The translations under genes were made by a program, and so were the position numbers. Below the pieces are notes generated by a model, which did no database searches, had not been told where the DNA came from, and saw only the letters and a list, made by a program, of their open reading frames with translations. This document shows positions 23,070-31,518 of a stretch of 34,106 bases of DNA, piece by piece. How positions within the stretch are numbered: the stretch's first letter is position 1; the number at the start of each line of letters is the position of its first letter. This stretch comes from Planctomycetia bacterium (GTDB lineage Bacteria; Planctomycetota; UBA8108; SXIK01): contig SXIK01000076.1 of the NCBI GenBank assembly GCA_005772855.1, positions 1 through 34,106 on the forward strand, given 5' to 3'.

Positions 23070-24170
23070 ATGTCCATCAGCTATCAGGACTCCGGCGTCA
23101 ACTACGACGTCCTTGACTCTTTCAAACGCTCCTGCCAGCGCTCGGCGGCGACCACGACGAACGCTCTGAAGGCCCATGGGCTCTCGGAGCCGGCCTCGAT
23201 ACGAGGCGAAAGCGCCTACTTGATCGAGACTCCGGACGATTTTCTCGCGCACGTGGAGGAAGGCCTCGGAACAAAGAACCTCGTGGCGGACGCGATGCTA
23301 CGACTCACTGGCCGCAGCTTCTATCGAGCCATCGGAATCGACACCGTGGCGACGATGGTGAACGACCTCGTCACCTCGGGCGCGCTGCCCATCTCCATCG
23401 CCATGCACGCGGCGGTGGGAAGCGTGAAGTGGTTCGAGAATGAGGCCCGGGCCCGCGATCTGGCCGAGGGCTTCGCGGAGGGCTGCCGTCTCTCGAACGC
23501 GGTCTGGGGCGGCGGCGAAACCCCCGCCCTCAAGGGCCTCGTGAATGAAGATGCGATCGTCCTGGCGGGGTCGGCCCTGGGGCGAATCCGACCCAAGACA
23601 CACCGTATCACGGGTGACGTGCGCGACGGCGACGCGATCGTGTTTCTCGCAAGCTCCGGCATCCAGACGAACGGCCTCACGCTCTGCCGCACGCTCGCCG
23701 ACCGCCTGCCCGGAGGCTATGGGACTCCAATGCCCGACGGTCGTGGCTTCGGCGAAGCGCTCCTCGATCCCTCGGCCATTTACGTCCGCTTTGTGGCAGC
23801 CTGCCAGGAAGCCGACCTGCGGCTCCACTACGCGGCGCACGTCACCGGACACGGTTGGCGGAAGCTGATGCGGCTCAACGAGCCCTTCGTCTACCGCATC
23901 ACGGAAGTGCACGAGCCTCCCTGTATCTTTCGCTTCCTCTGCGAAGCCGGACCGCTCGACCCTCGCGAGGCGTATGGGACCTTCAACATGGGCGTCGGCT
24001 TCGCGGCCTACGTGCGCCCGGGCGATGCCGATCGCTGCGTGTCCATCGCCCGGCGCACGGGTCACGAAGCCTGGGTTGCAGGCAACGTGCGCACAGAAGG
24101 CTCGCGGAAAGCCGTCGAGGTGCCACCGCTCGGCCTCACCTTCGAGGGCGACACTCTCCAGGTACGGTAA
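23070..24170 (+). CDS. PurM-like AIR synthase-related protein
   Basis: 366 residues homologous to phosphoribosylformylglycinamidine cyclo-ligase (PurM), which makes aminoimidazole ribotide in purine synthesis. Shared features are MSISYQDSGVNYDVLD at the N terminus, IGIDTVATMVNDLVTSGALPI, AEGCRLSNAVWGGGETPALKG, DGDAIVFLASSGIQTNGLTLCR, HVTGHGWRKLMRLNEPFVY and FNMGVGFAAYV. Some key motifs differ. The PurM sequence around the ATP and substrate loop (GTDGVGTKL) is replaced by EEGLGTKNLV, and GGETAEMPG by GGETPALKG. It may be a divergent PurM or a paralogue with another substrate. ATG 23070 is close behind GAAGGG. The addB-like gene follows in the same frame 9 bases after the stop. Confidence 0.85.
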   Translation: MSISYQDSGVNYDVLDSFKRSCQRSAATTTNALKAHGLSEPASIRGESAYLIETPDDFLAHVEEGLGTKNLVADAMLRLTGRSFYRAIGIDTVATMVNDLVTSGALPISIAMHAAVGSVKWFENEARARDLAEGFAEGCRLSNAVWGGGETPALKGLVNEDAIVLAGSALGRIRPKTHRITGDVRDGDAIVFLASSGIQTNGLTLCRTLADRLPGGYGTPMPDGRGFGEALLDPSAIYVRFVAACQEADLRLHYAAHVTGHGWRKLMRLNEPFVYRITEVHEPPCIFRFLCEAGPLDPREAYGTFNMGVGFAAYVRPGDADRCVSIARRTGHEAWVAGNVRTEGSRKAVEVPPLGLTFEGDTLQVR

Positions 24171-24176
24171 GGAGGG
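24169..24176 (+). promoter_or_regulatory. Ribosome binding site that decides the AddB-like start
   Basis: AAGGAGGG overlaps the TAA stop of the PurM-like gene. The only plausible start codon within its reach in the AddB-like frame is CTG 24180, four bases after GGAGG. ATC 24186 is the next possibility, at ten bases. No ATG, GTG or TTG occurs in this frame until GTG 24300, which is too far and inside the conserved N-terminal domain. Confidence 0.6.
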
Positions 24177-24179
24177 ACC

Positions 24180-27100
24180 CTGAAGATCTCCGACTCCTCT
24201 TCACCTCCTCTGATCGCCGCGCTGGCTGACATCTGCAGACAGCAGGCGCTTGCGGAAAAATGGCTCCTTGCGCCATCGTTACGAGTCGGCAGCCAATGGG
24301 TGGATCACGTCGCCCGGGGCGGGCAGCCCGTCCTCAACCTGCGGTTGAAAACACTTCGAAGCGTGGCTCTGGATCTCGCACAATCGGAGCTACTTGCCCG
24401 GAAGCTCACGCCGCTGTCCGATCGGGGGGCCGTGATGCTCACCGAGCGCCTCTTCGCTCGTCTACGACCGGAGCTCCAGTACCTCGGTCAGCTAGAGCCA
24501 AGCACGCGCCTGGCGGAGACGCTCCACCGCTCGCTGAGGAGCCTTCGGCTTGCTGGCATTTCCCCCACGGACGTGCGCCCCTCGTGCTTCGAAGCCACGA
24601 CGAAGGGGGACGACATCGCCAGGCTGTTCGAGGCCTACGAGCGAAGGCTCGAGGAGCTGGGCCTCGCGGACGCAGCTCTTGTCCTGCGGCTCGCGGTGAA
24701 TCGGCTTCAGAACGATCCACGGTCACTTGCAGAGGAGACTCTCGTCCTGATCCCCGAGGGGCTCGAGTCGCTGCCGCTCGAACGGAGGCTCGTGGAGGCG
24801 CTGGGCAAGCGCACTCTCACCTTGCCCGTGGAAAACCCCACCGCCGGGGGCGCAAGGAGGTTCGTGGACTCCGACCTCGAGCTCCTCCAGTACTTCCGCT
24901 CGCCCGCCGATGCGCCTCCCCCGACCGGCGACGGCTGCGTTCAGTTCTTCACTGCAACCGGGGAGATCAACGAGGTGCGGGAAGTCTTGCGCAGAGCTGC
25001 CAGAGAGGGCATCGCCCTTGACCAGCTCGAGCTCCTCCACACGGACTCGGAGACTTACGTGCCTCTCGTGTACGAGACACTCCTCTCGCTGCGCGCGGAC
25101 GACGAGAAAGGCGACCTCCAGCCACCCGTCACTTTCGCCGAGGGACTCCCCTGTCGCTACTCACGGCCAGGTCGGGCGCTCGCCGCATGGATTGGCTGGT
25201 TGCGCGAGGACTTCCCCCAGTCAGTGCTCGTCGAGATGCTTCGCGACGGGCTGCTCGACCCCGGCGAGGCACTTGAGTCACCCTCGCAGCTCGAGGAGGA
25301 CGACGGGCCCGGCGCCTCTCGGCTCTCATCCCTCCTCCGTTCGTTGGGAATCGGCTTCGGACGCGCACGCTACCTCGAGCGGATCCAGGAGAAGATTGAG
25401 GCTCTCGAGCACCGTGCCCGCGGTGAGGAGCCACCCCGCTTCGAGGACGAGGATACTCCCGAGGAGAAGGCCTCCACCGAGCCCCTCCTCGAGCGCGCTG
25501 AAGGGCTGCGAAGGCTGGAGAGTGTCGTTTCACGCCTCCTCGGGACGACGCCGCAAGCCACTGCCAGGCCGCTCGAAGTGCTTCAGAAGGCCGAGCTCTT
25601 CCTTGAGCACAGCGCACGAGCCATGGGCAAGGTGGACGAATACGCACGCCAGAGGCTTGTGGAAGAAATCCGCGACATGGCCCGCTGGATCGCCCTCGAG
25701 GCTGACGAGACCCAGTTCGACGCCCTCGATTGGCTCTCAACGCTGCCAGCACAAAGTGAAATCCTTGGCAGCGGCCCGAAGCCAGGGTGCCTCCACGTCG
25801 CGCACGTGCTCTCCGGCGGACACACGGGTCGACCACAAACTTTCATTGTGGGGCTCGACGACAGCCGATTCCCCCGGGGCGGCCTCCAGGACCCACTCAT
25901 CCTCGACAGCGAGAAGAAGAGTCTCGGGGGCCAGATCGCGACAGGCGCCGATCGGCGCGGCCGCGACCTCGAGGCGCTTGCGAGGCTTCTTGGACAACTC
26001 AGGGGCCGCGTAACTCTCAGCTTCTCGAAGCTGAGCCTCACGGACGATGAGGAGAAGTTTCCGAGCCCGACGCTCCTCAGCCTCTACCGACTTGTCTCGG
26101 GCAAGCGTGACGCGGACCCGTCAGTCTTGTTGCAGGAGATGGCTCGGGAGACGGCTTCCTTCGCGCCGTTCGAGCCTGACCGAGCACTCGATGCAACCGA
26201 ATGTTGGCTCTCGCTCCTGTGCGGATCGGCTGAAATCGAAAACCGAGCGAGTCTCCTCGAGTTGCGCTTCCCCCACTTGCACCGGGGCCGCTTGGCCGCC
26301 AAGGCGCGCCTCGATCCTGGGCGAATCACGGAGTTCGATGGCTCCGTGCCCGAGGCGGGCGCCGACCTGGATCCGACCGCAAGTACCGCGGGGCCCATCT
26401 CGGCCAGCAGGCTCGAGACTGCCGGAGAGTGCCCCCTGAAGTTCTTCTTCAAGTATGGTCTCCGGATCCAGAAACCGGAGGACATCGACGTGGACCCCGA
26501 CCAGTGGCTCGATGCATTGACGCAGGGAAGGCTCCTCCATCTGGTGTTCGAGGACTTCATGCGAGAGCTGGCCTCGAAGGGCCAGGTACCCATTCACGCT
26601 CGAGACCGGGAGCGGCTTCTCGAGATCCTCTCACAGCGCGGGAAGGAGCTCCTCAAGCACTACCCTCCACCCAACGACGCGGCCCACGAGCGTCAGCTCC
26701 GAGAGCTACGCAAGACTGCGGAGACTTTCCTTGTCGAGGAAGAGGACTATGTCCGGAGCCGAATGGCTCGACCCGTCCATCTGGAAGCCTCGATCGGCCT
26801 GAAGCAGGAAGGGCACGCCTCGCTGATGGACTCCGCCGAGCCGATGGACTTCCCCCTCTCCGGTGGGCGGCGGATTCGGGTTCGGGGACGAATTGACCGC
26901 ATCGACCTCCTGGGCGATCCAGCCTCTCAGACCTACGCCATCTGGGATTACAAGACTGGTGGAACAAGAAAATATGCCGAGGAGAAGTCGAGCTCGAAAG
27001 GCCGGGTGCTTCAGCCAGCGCTCTATGTCTCCATGGTGGAGAAAAGACTCAAGACACAGGTCTCGGCGCAGGCAAGGGTGGCGTCCTTTGGCTTCTTCTT

Positions 27101-27371
27101 CCCCGGCACACGAGCCAACGGCGAGCGCATCGAGTGGACACCGACAGAGCTTGAAGCCCAACGAGCCAGCGTCGAGAGCCTTTGCGAGATCGTGAAGAGC
27201 GGAAGATTCCTCCCCACCACCGACAACAACCTTTGCCGTCACTGCGACTACCGTGAGATTTGCGGTGACGTGGAGCTCCTCACCCAGGCAAGCAAGGCCA
27301 AGCTGGAGCGCGTTGCCAAAGCCGCGAACCCCGAAGAAGAGCCCACCGGAAGGAAGGGGGTAAAGCGGTGA
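24180..27371 (+). CDS. addB: AddB-like PD-(D/E)XK nuclease with iron-sulfur staple
   Basis: 1063 residues if read from CTG 24180. This is the nuclease and inactivated-helicase partner of the AddAB complex, which resects double-strand breaks. The N-terminal strand WLLAPSLRVGSQWVDHVARGGQPVLN lies mostly upstream of GTG 24300, so the longer start is needed. The C-terminal nuclease has GRIDRIDLL (Asp near residue 905) and IWDYKTGG (DYK near 923). Four cysteines, one in GECPLKFFFKYGL (about 751) and three in LCRHCDYREICG (about 1019-1028), match the 4Fe-4S staple of AddB. No Walker A is seen at the N terminus, as in some AddB proteins and RecC-like partners. Its TGA overlaps the GTG start of the addA-like gene (GTGA), showing tight coupling. 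Confidence 0.88.
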   Translation: MKISDSSSPPLIAALADICRQQALAEKWLLAPSLRVGSQWVDHVARGGQPVLNLRLKTLRSVALDLAQSELLARKLTPLSDRGAVMLTERLFARLRPELQYLGQLEPSTRLAETLHRSLRSLRLAGISPTDVRPSCFEATTKGDDIARLFEAYERRLEELGLADAALVLRLAVNRLQNDPRSLAEETLVLIPEGLESLPLERRLVEALGKRTLTLPVENPTAGGARRFVDSDLELLQYFRSPADAPPPTGDGCVQFFTATGEINEVREVLRRAAREGIALDQLELLHTDSETYVPLVYETLLSLRADDEKGDLQPPVTFAEGLPCRYSRPGRALAAWIGWLREDFPQSVLVEMLRDGLLDPGEALESPSQLEEDDGPGASRLSSLLRSLGIGFGRARYLERIQEKIEALEHRARGEEPPRFEDEDTPEEKASTEPLLERAEGLRRLESVVSRLLGTTPQATARPLEVLQKAELFLEHSARAMGKVDEYARQRLVEEIRDMARWIALEADETQFDALDWLSTLPAQSEILGSGPKPGCLHVAHVLSGGHTGRPQTFIVGLDDSRFPRGGLQDPLILDSEKKSLGGQIATGADRRGRDLEALARLLGQLRGRVTLSFSKLSLTDDEEKFPSPTLLSLYRLVSGKRDADPSVLLQEMARETASFAPFEPDRALDATECWLSLLCGSAEIENRASLLELRFPHLHRGRLAAKARLDPGRITEFDGSVPEAGADLDPTASTAGPISASRLETAGECPLKFFFKYGLRIQKPEDIDVDPDQWLDALTQGRLLHLVFEDFMRELASKGQVPIHARDRERLLEILSQRGKELLKHYPPPNDAAHERQLRELRKTAETFLVEEEDYVRSRMARPVHLEASIGLKQEGHASLMDSAEPMDFPLSGGRRIRVRGRIDRIDLLGDPASQTYAIWDYKTGGTRKYAEEKSSSKGRVLQPALYVSMVEKRLKTQVSAQARVASFGFFFPGTRANGERIEWTPTELEAQRASVESLCEIVKSGRFLPTTDNNLCRHCDYREICGDVELLTQASKAKLERVAKAANPEEEPTGRKGVKR

Positions 27372-30300
27372 GTCACCTTCCGCCGGATCACAGTACCCGC
27401 GAGGGCATCCTGACTCGCCTCGACACCACCATCATCGTCGAAGCGTCGGCCGGAACGGGCAAGACAACGAGCATGGTCGGCCGCATGATCGCTCTTCTGG
27501 AGCAAGGAAAGTGCGAGGTATCGGGGCTCGCCGCCCTCACGTTCACGCGCAAGGCGGCGGGGGAGCTGCGAAGTCGGTTTCAAGCTCGACTGGAGAAGGC
27601 CGTGAGCCAGAAGATCGGCCTCGAACGCGAGCGTCTTGCAACCGCCCTTCGTGGAATCGAAGGATGCTTTGTCGGAACGATTCACTCTTTCTGCGGAAGA
27701 CTCCTTCGAGAGCGGCCCATCGAAGCCGGGGTCGACCCCACATTTCAGGTGCTAGAGCCGGACGTTGACGAGACGCTCCGCGAAGAAGCGTGGCGCGAAT
27801 ACGTGGCGGCACTCTTTGCCCGCAGGGACCCGCTGCTCAAGACTCTCAGGGCGCTCGGGCTCGAGCCAGGCCAGCTTCGCGACGCCTTTGACCTCTTCGC
27901 CGGATCCACGGACGTCCATTGGCCAGCCAGGGATGTCGACGCGCTGGACCCAGCGCCCGCCGCGACGGCGCTACGCAAGTACCTCGAGAGCGTCAGGGGC
28001 CTGCTTTCTGTGCTGCCATCCGAGTTCAAGAGCGACAAGCTCATCCAGAGCATCCAGGTCCTGGCGCGGCGGGCCCGACACGTGGACTGGTCCAACCGCG
28101 CAGATGTCCTGGGGCTCCTCGGTGGGTGTGAAGAGCTGCAACCCGGGAACGACGGAAAGAACCCCTTCACGATCAAGCACTGGCCCGGCGAGACGCAAGG
28201 CGCGAAGAAGGATCGCGCCGAGGCGGAGCTTCTTCGCTGGAACACGCTGGCGACCCTTCACGTCGCCCCCGTGCTGAAGGCCTGGCGTGGAATGCGATAC
28301 CGAGTCGTCCTTGAGCTCCTCAAGGCGGGGCTCGAGGTCTACGACCGAAAGCGGCGGGAGGTCGCCGGGCTCAGTAACCAGGATTTGCTCATCAAGGCGG
28401 CGGAGCTGCTCCGCGGCTCGGCAGCGCTGCGTTCCTACTTCCAGAAGCGCTTCACACACCTCCTCGTCGACGAGTTTCAGGACACCGATCCGATTCAGGC
28501 CGAGGTCCTGTTGCTCCTGACGTCGAACGATCTCGAGGAGCCCGATTGGCGCAAGACGAGGCCTCGGCCTGGCTCCCTCTTCGTCGTGGGCGACCCGAAA
28601 CAATCGATCTACCGTTTCCGCCGTGCCGATATTACGACCTACAACAGCGTAAAGGAGATTATCGTCAAGAGCGGCGGTGATATTGCAACTCTGACCGCCA
28701 ACTTTCGCTCGGAAAAGCCGCTCCTCGATTGGGTCAATGTTTCGTTTCGCAGGATGCTGGGGGAGAAGGCAACGGACCACCAACCAGCTTATTCTCCACT
28801 CGAGCCGGGGCGTGCCAACGGAGCGGCGTCCGATCGCCCCCGATTGCGCCGGCTTGACATCCCCGGCGAGCTTGGCCGAGCCGAGGAGATCGCGGACTTT
28901 GAGTCCCGGCTCATTGCGCGATCCATCGCTCACGAGCTTGCGAAGGGCGCTTGTGCCAGCGATTTCCTGATCGTCACCTACAAGAAGAAGCGACTCACCG
29001 CGTATGCAAGAGCCCTTCAGTCGCTTCGCATCCCCATTCGAATCACGGGCGGGAGCGTCTTCAGCGCCGTCGAGGAGCTGAACCTGCTCCGATCCGTCCT
29101 TCGAGCTGTCTCGGCACCACACGACCCTGTGGCCCTCGTCGCGGCACTACGGGGCGAAGCCTTTGGCCTCTGCGACACCGCCCTTCATGCTTTCACGAAG
29201 CACGGCGGAATCTTCTGCTACTTCACCAGGATCCCCGAGGAGCTGGCCGAAAAGGACCCTGGGGCCCATGCTTCGTTGACGGATGCTTTTTGCAGACTCC
29301 GGCACCACGCAACTTTGATCCGGCAACTTCCGCCCGTCACCGCCTTTCAGCGAATTGCCCAGGATCTCGGACTCTTCGTCAGAGCCGCCGCAGCAAGCGG
29401 TGGCAACGTGCAAGCAGGCAGCCTTGCCAAGGCGTTCGAGGTCCTTCGCGCGGCCTCCAGGACACTCCACTGCGTGAGCGACTTGGTGGCGCATCTCGAA
29501 CTGATGCTCGCGAAGGATTCGGAGGTCGAAAGCCTCCCGGCGCTGCCCGAGGTGGAGCCCGGTGTTCGCCTCATGAATCTCCACAAGGTCAAGGGCCTCG
29601 AGGCGCCTTTTGTCTTCCTCGCGGATCCCACTGGCAGGCCCACCCGGGACCGCGCTCCTGACCGGCACATCAATCGCACCCTGGGCGCGGGCGAGGCCGC
29701 CATGTGCGTACGAGAAACCCGGGACGACGACTCTCAAGTGGAAGCAAAAGTGCTCGCGGAGCCCGTCGACTGGGATGTTCAATCGGAGGAGGAGAAGAAG
29801 TTCATCGAGGCCGAGGAGAAGCGACTGCTTTACGTTGCGGCGACTCGCGCTGGGCAGCAACTCACAGTCACGTTTCGGCCAAAATGGAAGACTTCAAGCT
29901 ACTGGACGCCCCTGGAAGATCATGCCAGCGACTTCGAAGCAATGCCCGAGGCGAAGCCCACGCCGTCCGTCGTTGGGGTCCGGCGACAGTTGAGCGAGCA
30001 AGAGCTCGATTCCTTCTGCGCCGCAGCCGCATCACGCTGGAAGACGATCCTGCTCCCTTCCTTTCAAGTAGTCGCCGCGAAGGCGAGCTCTGTCTCTCAG
30101 TACAGCGCGCCGCGAATGAACGTCGGAGATCTCCTGGGCGCGAGTGGCACTCAGCCGTTGGCCGTGTACGAAGGCGAGAGCGGAGGGACGGACTGGGGCA
30201 CCGTGGTCCACAACCTCCTTGAAGCCGCGATGAAGGATCCAGGGGCTGACCTCCCCGCCCTTGCGCGTCGCGAGTTGGAGGCGGCGGAGCTGCCGCTCGT

Positions 30301-30667
30301 GCGGGCAGAGGAGGCCGTCGAGGTCGTCCGGAGCGTGAGGAGCTCGGAGATCTGGCGCCGCGCCCTTGCGGCCGAAAGTCGGCTGACCGAGGTGCCCTTC
30401 GTATACCGCCAGCTCCCCGGTGATGCCTTATCTCCTCTTCCTACGCTCGTCCGCGGCGTCATCGACTTGGTCTTCAGGGAGAAGCGTGGCTGGGTGATCG
30501 TCGACTACAAGACGGTCGCGGCAGCGCAATACGGCACCGCCGGGCTGGTGGAGCACTACCGTGAGCAAGTCGCCGCTTACTGCCGCGCGTGGAAGGTGCT
30601 CTCCGGCGAGGAGGCAGTGGAAGCGGGGCTCTACTTCACCCGCTCGGGCAGTTACGTGATCGTGTGA
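27368..30667 (+). CDS. addA: AddA-like UvrD-family helicase-nuclease
   Basis: 1099 residues, a superfamily 1A 3'-5' helicase with a C-terminal nuclease, the motor of AddAB. The motifs appear in order. Walker A is EASAGTGKTT (25-34), then ALTFTRKAAGELRSRF (Ia) and GTIHSFCGRLLRE. Walker B is LLVDEFQDTDPIQ, followed by VVGDPKQSIYRFRRADI (III), LTANFRS (IV), LMNLHKVKGLEAPFVFLA (V) and RLLYVAATRAGQQLTVTF (VI). The C terminus has VRGVIDLVFREKRGWVIVDYKTV, the PD-(D/E)XK catalytic core. The start is GTG 27368, overlapping the addB-like stop. Its last 16 bases overlap the 3' end of a convergent gene. Together with the AddB-like protein it would load RecA (also in this window) after resection. Recognition of Chi-like sites is not evident. 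Confidence 0.93.
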   Translation: MSHLPPDHSTREGILTRLDTTIIVEASAGTGKTTSMVGRMIALLEQGKCEVSGLAALTFTRKAAGELRSRFQARLEKAVSQKIGLERERLATALRGIEGCFVGTIHSFCGRLLRERPIEAGVDPTFQVLEPDVDETLREEAWREYVAALFARRDPLLKTLRALGLEPGQLRDAFDLFAGSTDVHWPARDVDALDPAPAATALRKYLESVRGLLSVLPSEFKSDKLIQSIQVLARRARHVDWSNRADVLGLLGGCEELQPGNDGKNPFTIKHWPGETQGAKKDRAEAELLRWNTLATLHVAPVLKAWRGMRYRVVLELLKAGLEVYDRKRREVAGLSNQDLLIKAAELLRGSAALRSYFQKRFTHLLVDEFQDTDPIQAEVLLLLTSNDLEEPDWRKTRPRPGSLFVVGDPKQSIYRFRRADITTYNSVKEIIVKSGGDIATLTANFRSEKPLLDWVNVSFRRMLGEKATDHQPAYSPLEPGRANGAASDRPRLRRLDIPGELGRAEEIADFESRLIARSIAHELAKGACASDFLIVTYKKKRLTAYARALQSLRIPIRITGGSVFSAVEELNLLRSVLRAVSAPHDPVALVAALRGEAFGLCDTALHAFTKHGGIFCYFTRIPEELAEKDPGAHASLTDAFCRLRHHATLIRQLPPVTAFQRIAQDLGLFVRAAAASGGNVQAGSLAKAFEVLRAASRTLHCVSDLVAHLELMLAKDSEVESLPALPEVEPGVRLMNLHKVKGLEAPFVFLADPTGRPTRDRAPDRHINRTLGAGEAAMCVRETRDDDSQVEAKVLAEPVDWDVQSEEEKKFIEAEEKRLLYVAATRAGQQLTVTFRPKWKTSSYWTPLEDHASDFEAMPEAKPTPSVVGVRRQLSEQELDSFCAAAASRWKTILLPSFQVVAAKASSVSQYSAPRMNVGDLLGASGTQPLAVYEGESGGTDWGTVVHNLLEAAMKDPGADLPALARRELEAAELPLVRAEEAVEVVRSVRSSEIWRRALAAESRLTEVPFVYRQLPGDALSPLPTLVRGVIDLVFREKRGWVIVDYKTVAAAQYGTAGLVEHYREQVAAYCRAWKVLSGEEAVEAGLYFTRSGSYVIV

Positions 30668-31308
30668 GGTGGGCTCGGCTGGCTCTTGATTCCAGGCTTC
30701 TTCCAAGTCCCCGGGCCATTTGCGTCGACAATGAACTTGAGGAATTGCGGATCGGGGAGGAGCCCGATCACTTTCCGACCCGCCAACTCGACTCCAAGCT
30801 TTGGACTCTCGAGCGTTGAGCGAAACCGCGCCTCTCTGACCGGCTTCCTCCCGTTCAAGTCGCAAAAAGCCACGTAGGCCTCGTAGATCTCACGCAAGGA
30901 GGAGATGCTCTTCGCATTGCACAAACAGCACTTCTTGACGAACATCAGGACGGAATCCCCCAAGACCCCACGGGCCCACTCCGGCCTGGAATCCTTCACC
31001 GCGGAGTCCACGGCGGCCGCCTGGAGGTCGAGCGACTCCACGGCTTCACAAAGCGTGGGGCCAAGCATCGCGGAGAGGTCTTTTTCGTCCACGCCACGCA
31101 GACGCAAGCCAAGGATCGTGCCGCCGTACCTCGAGGCACCCCCTTCTTTGAGCGCCGAGAGAACTTCCACAAGGCCCGGCAATTCCTCTCTCCGAATCTT
31201 GCACCACCCCGAAAGAACCACGTACAAAATTGCCTCGGAGACCTTGAGGCTCTTGCCCCATTCACACTGATCTTCGAGGAAGCGTGCCAACACTTTCTCG
31301 GATTTCAT
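30652..31308 (-). CDS. Protein with two similar winged-helix-like halves, unknown role
   Basis: 218 residues. Residues 6-72 and 120-186 look like copies of one domain: F-L/V-x3-C near the start, a helix pair (SEAILYVVLSGWC versus REIYEAYVAFC), then a helix with L-x-x-L-E/K and a C-terminal strand with GG/GR-x-x-x-GL (YGGTILGLRL versus AGRKVIGLLP). This resembles the winged-helix tail found in phage and plasmid D5-type primases, where the consensus I recall is h-Y-x-x-Y-x-x-W-C-x-x-x-G-x-x-x-L. Here it is unattached to a helicase. The second half has a Cys cluster, CCLC (127-130). ATG 31308 has AAAGGAA about eleven bases upstream and a fair promoter behind it. It overlaps addA by 16 bases, tail to tail. 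Assignment is tentative. Confidence 0.6.
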   Translation of the reverse strand: MKSEKVLARFLEDQCEWGKSLKVSEAILYVVLSGWCKIRREELPGLVEVLSALKEGGASRYGGTILGLRLRGVDEKDLSAMLGPTLCEAVESLDLQAAAVDSAVKDSRPEWARGVLGDSVLMFVKKCCLCNAKSISSLREIYEAYVAFCDLNGRKPVREARFRSTLESPKLGVELAGRKVIGLLPDPQFLKFIVDANGPGTWKKPGIKSQPSPPHTIT

Positions 31309-31357
31309 GAAAAGTGAATTCCTTTCATTGCGCCCAGGCCTATTTGGGAAGGGTAAT

Positions 31358-31385
31358 ATTCTAGAAATCCTGGAACCCTGGTCAA
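31358..31385 (-). promoter_or_regulatory. Sigma70-like promoter for the winged-helix protein gene
   Basis: On the minus strand, TTGACC (31385-31380) is followed after 16 bases by TAGAAT (31363-31358), each matching five of six consensus bases. This predicts a leader of about 43 bases before ATG 31308. The fit is good but unsupported by other data. Confidence 0.4.
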
Positions 31386-31475
31386 TAGAAAAACTTGAGA
31401 TGCACGGGCTCCTGGGGGAAAAACTGCCGCCAAAAAAAGCCTGAAAGCTGGCGCCTCCCCTCTGGTACCATCCAG

Positions 31476-31505
31476 GAGTTAGTGTGAGTCCAAGTCATTT
31501 AACTC
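31476..31505 (+). promoter_or_regulatory. Inverted repeat beside the selenoprotein ribosome binding site
   Basis: GAGTTA (31476-31481) pairs with TAACTC (31500-31505), with 18 bases between. The right arm directly abuts GGGAGGG, the Shine-Dalgarno sequence for ATG 31519. It could be an operator or a leader hairpin. Six base pairs is short, so chance is possible. Confidence 0.25.
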
Positions 31506-31518
31506 GGGAGGGTTTCCC

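Noticed and set aside
23070-24170. Possible SelD (selenophosphate synthetase), which would fit the selenoprotein
   Set aside because: The fold is of the same superfamily, but the N-terminal catalytic Cys/Sec-x-x-K loop of SelD is absent and the motifs follow PurM instead.
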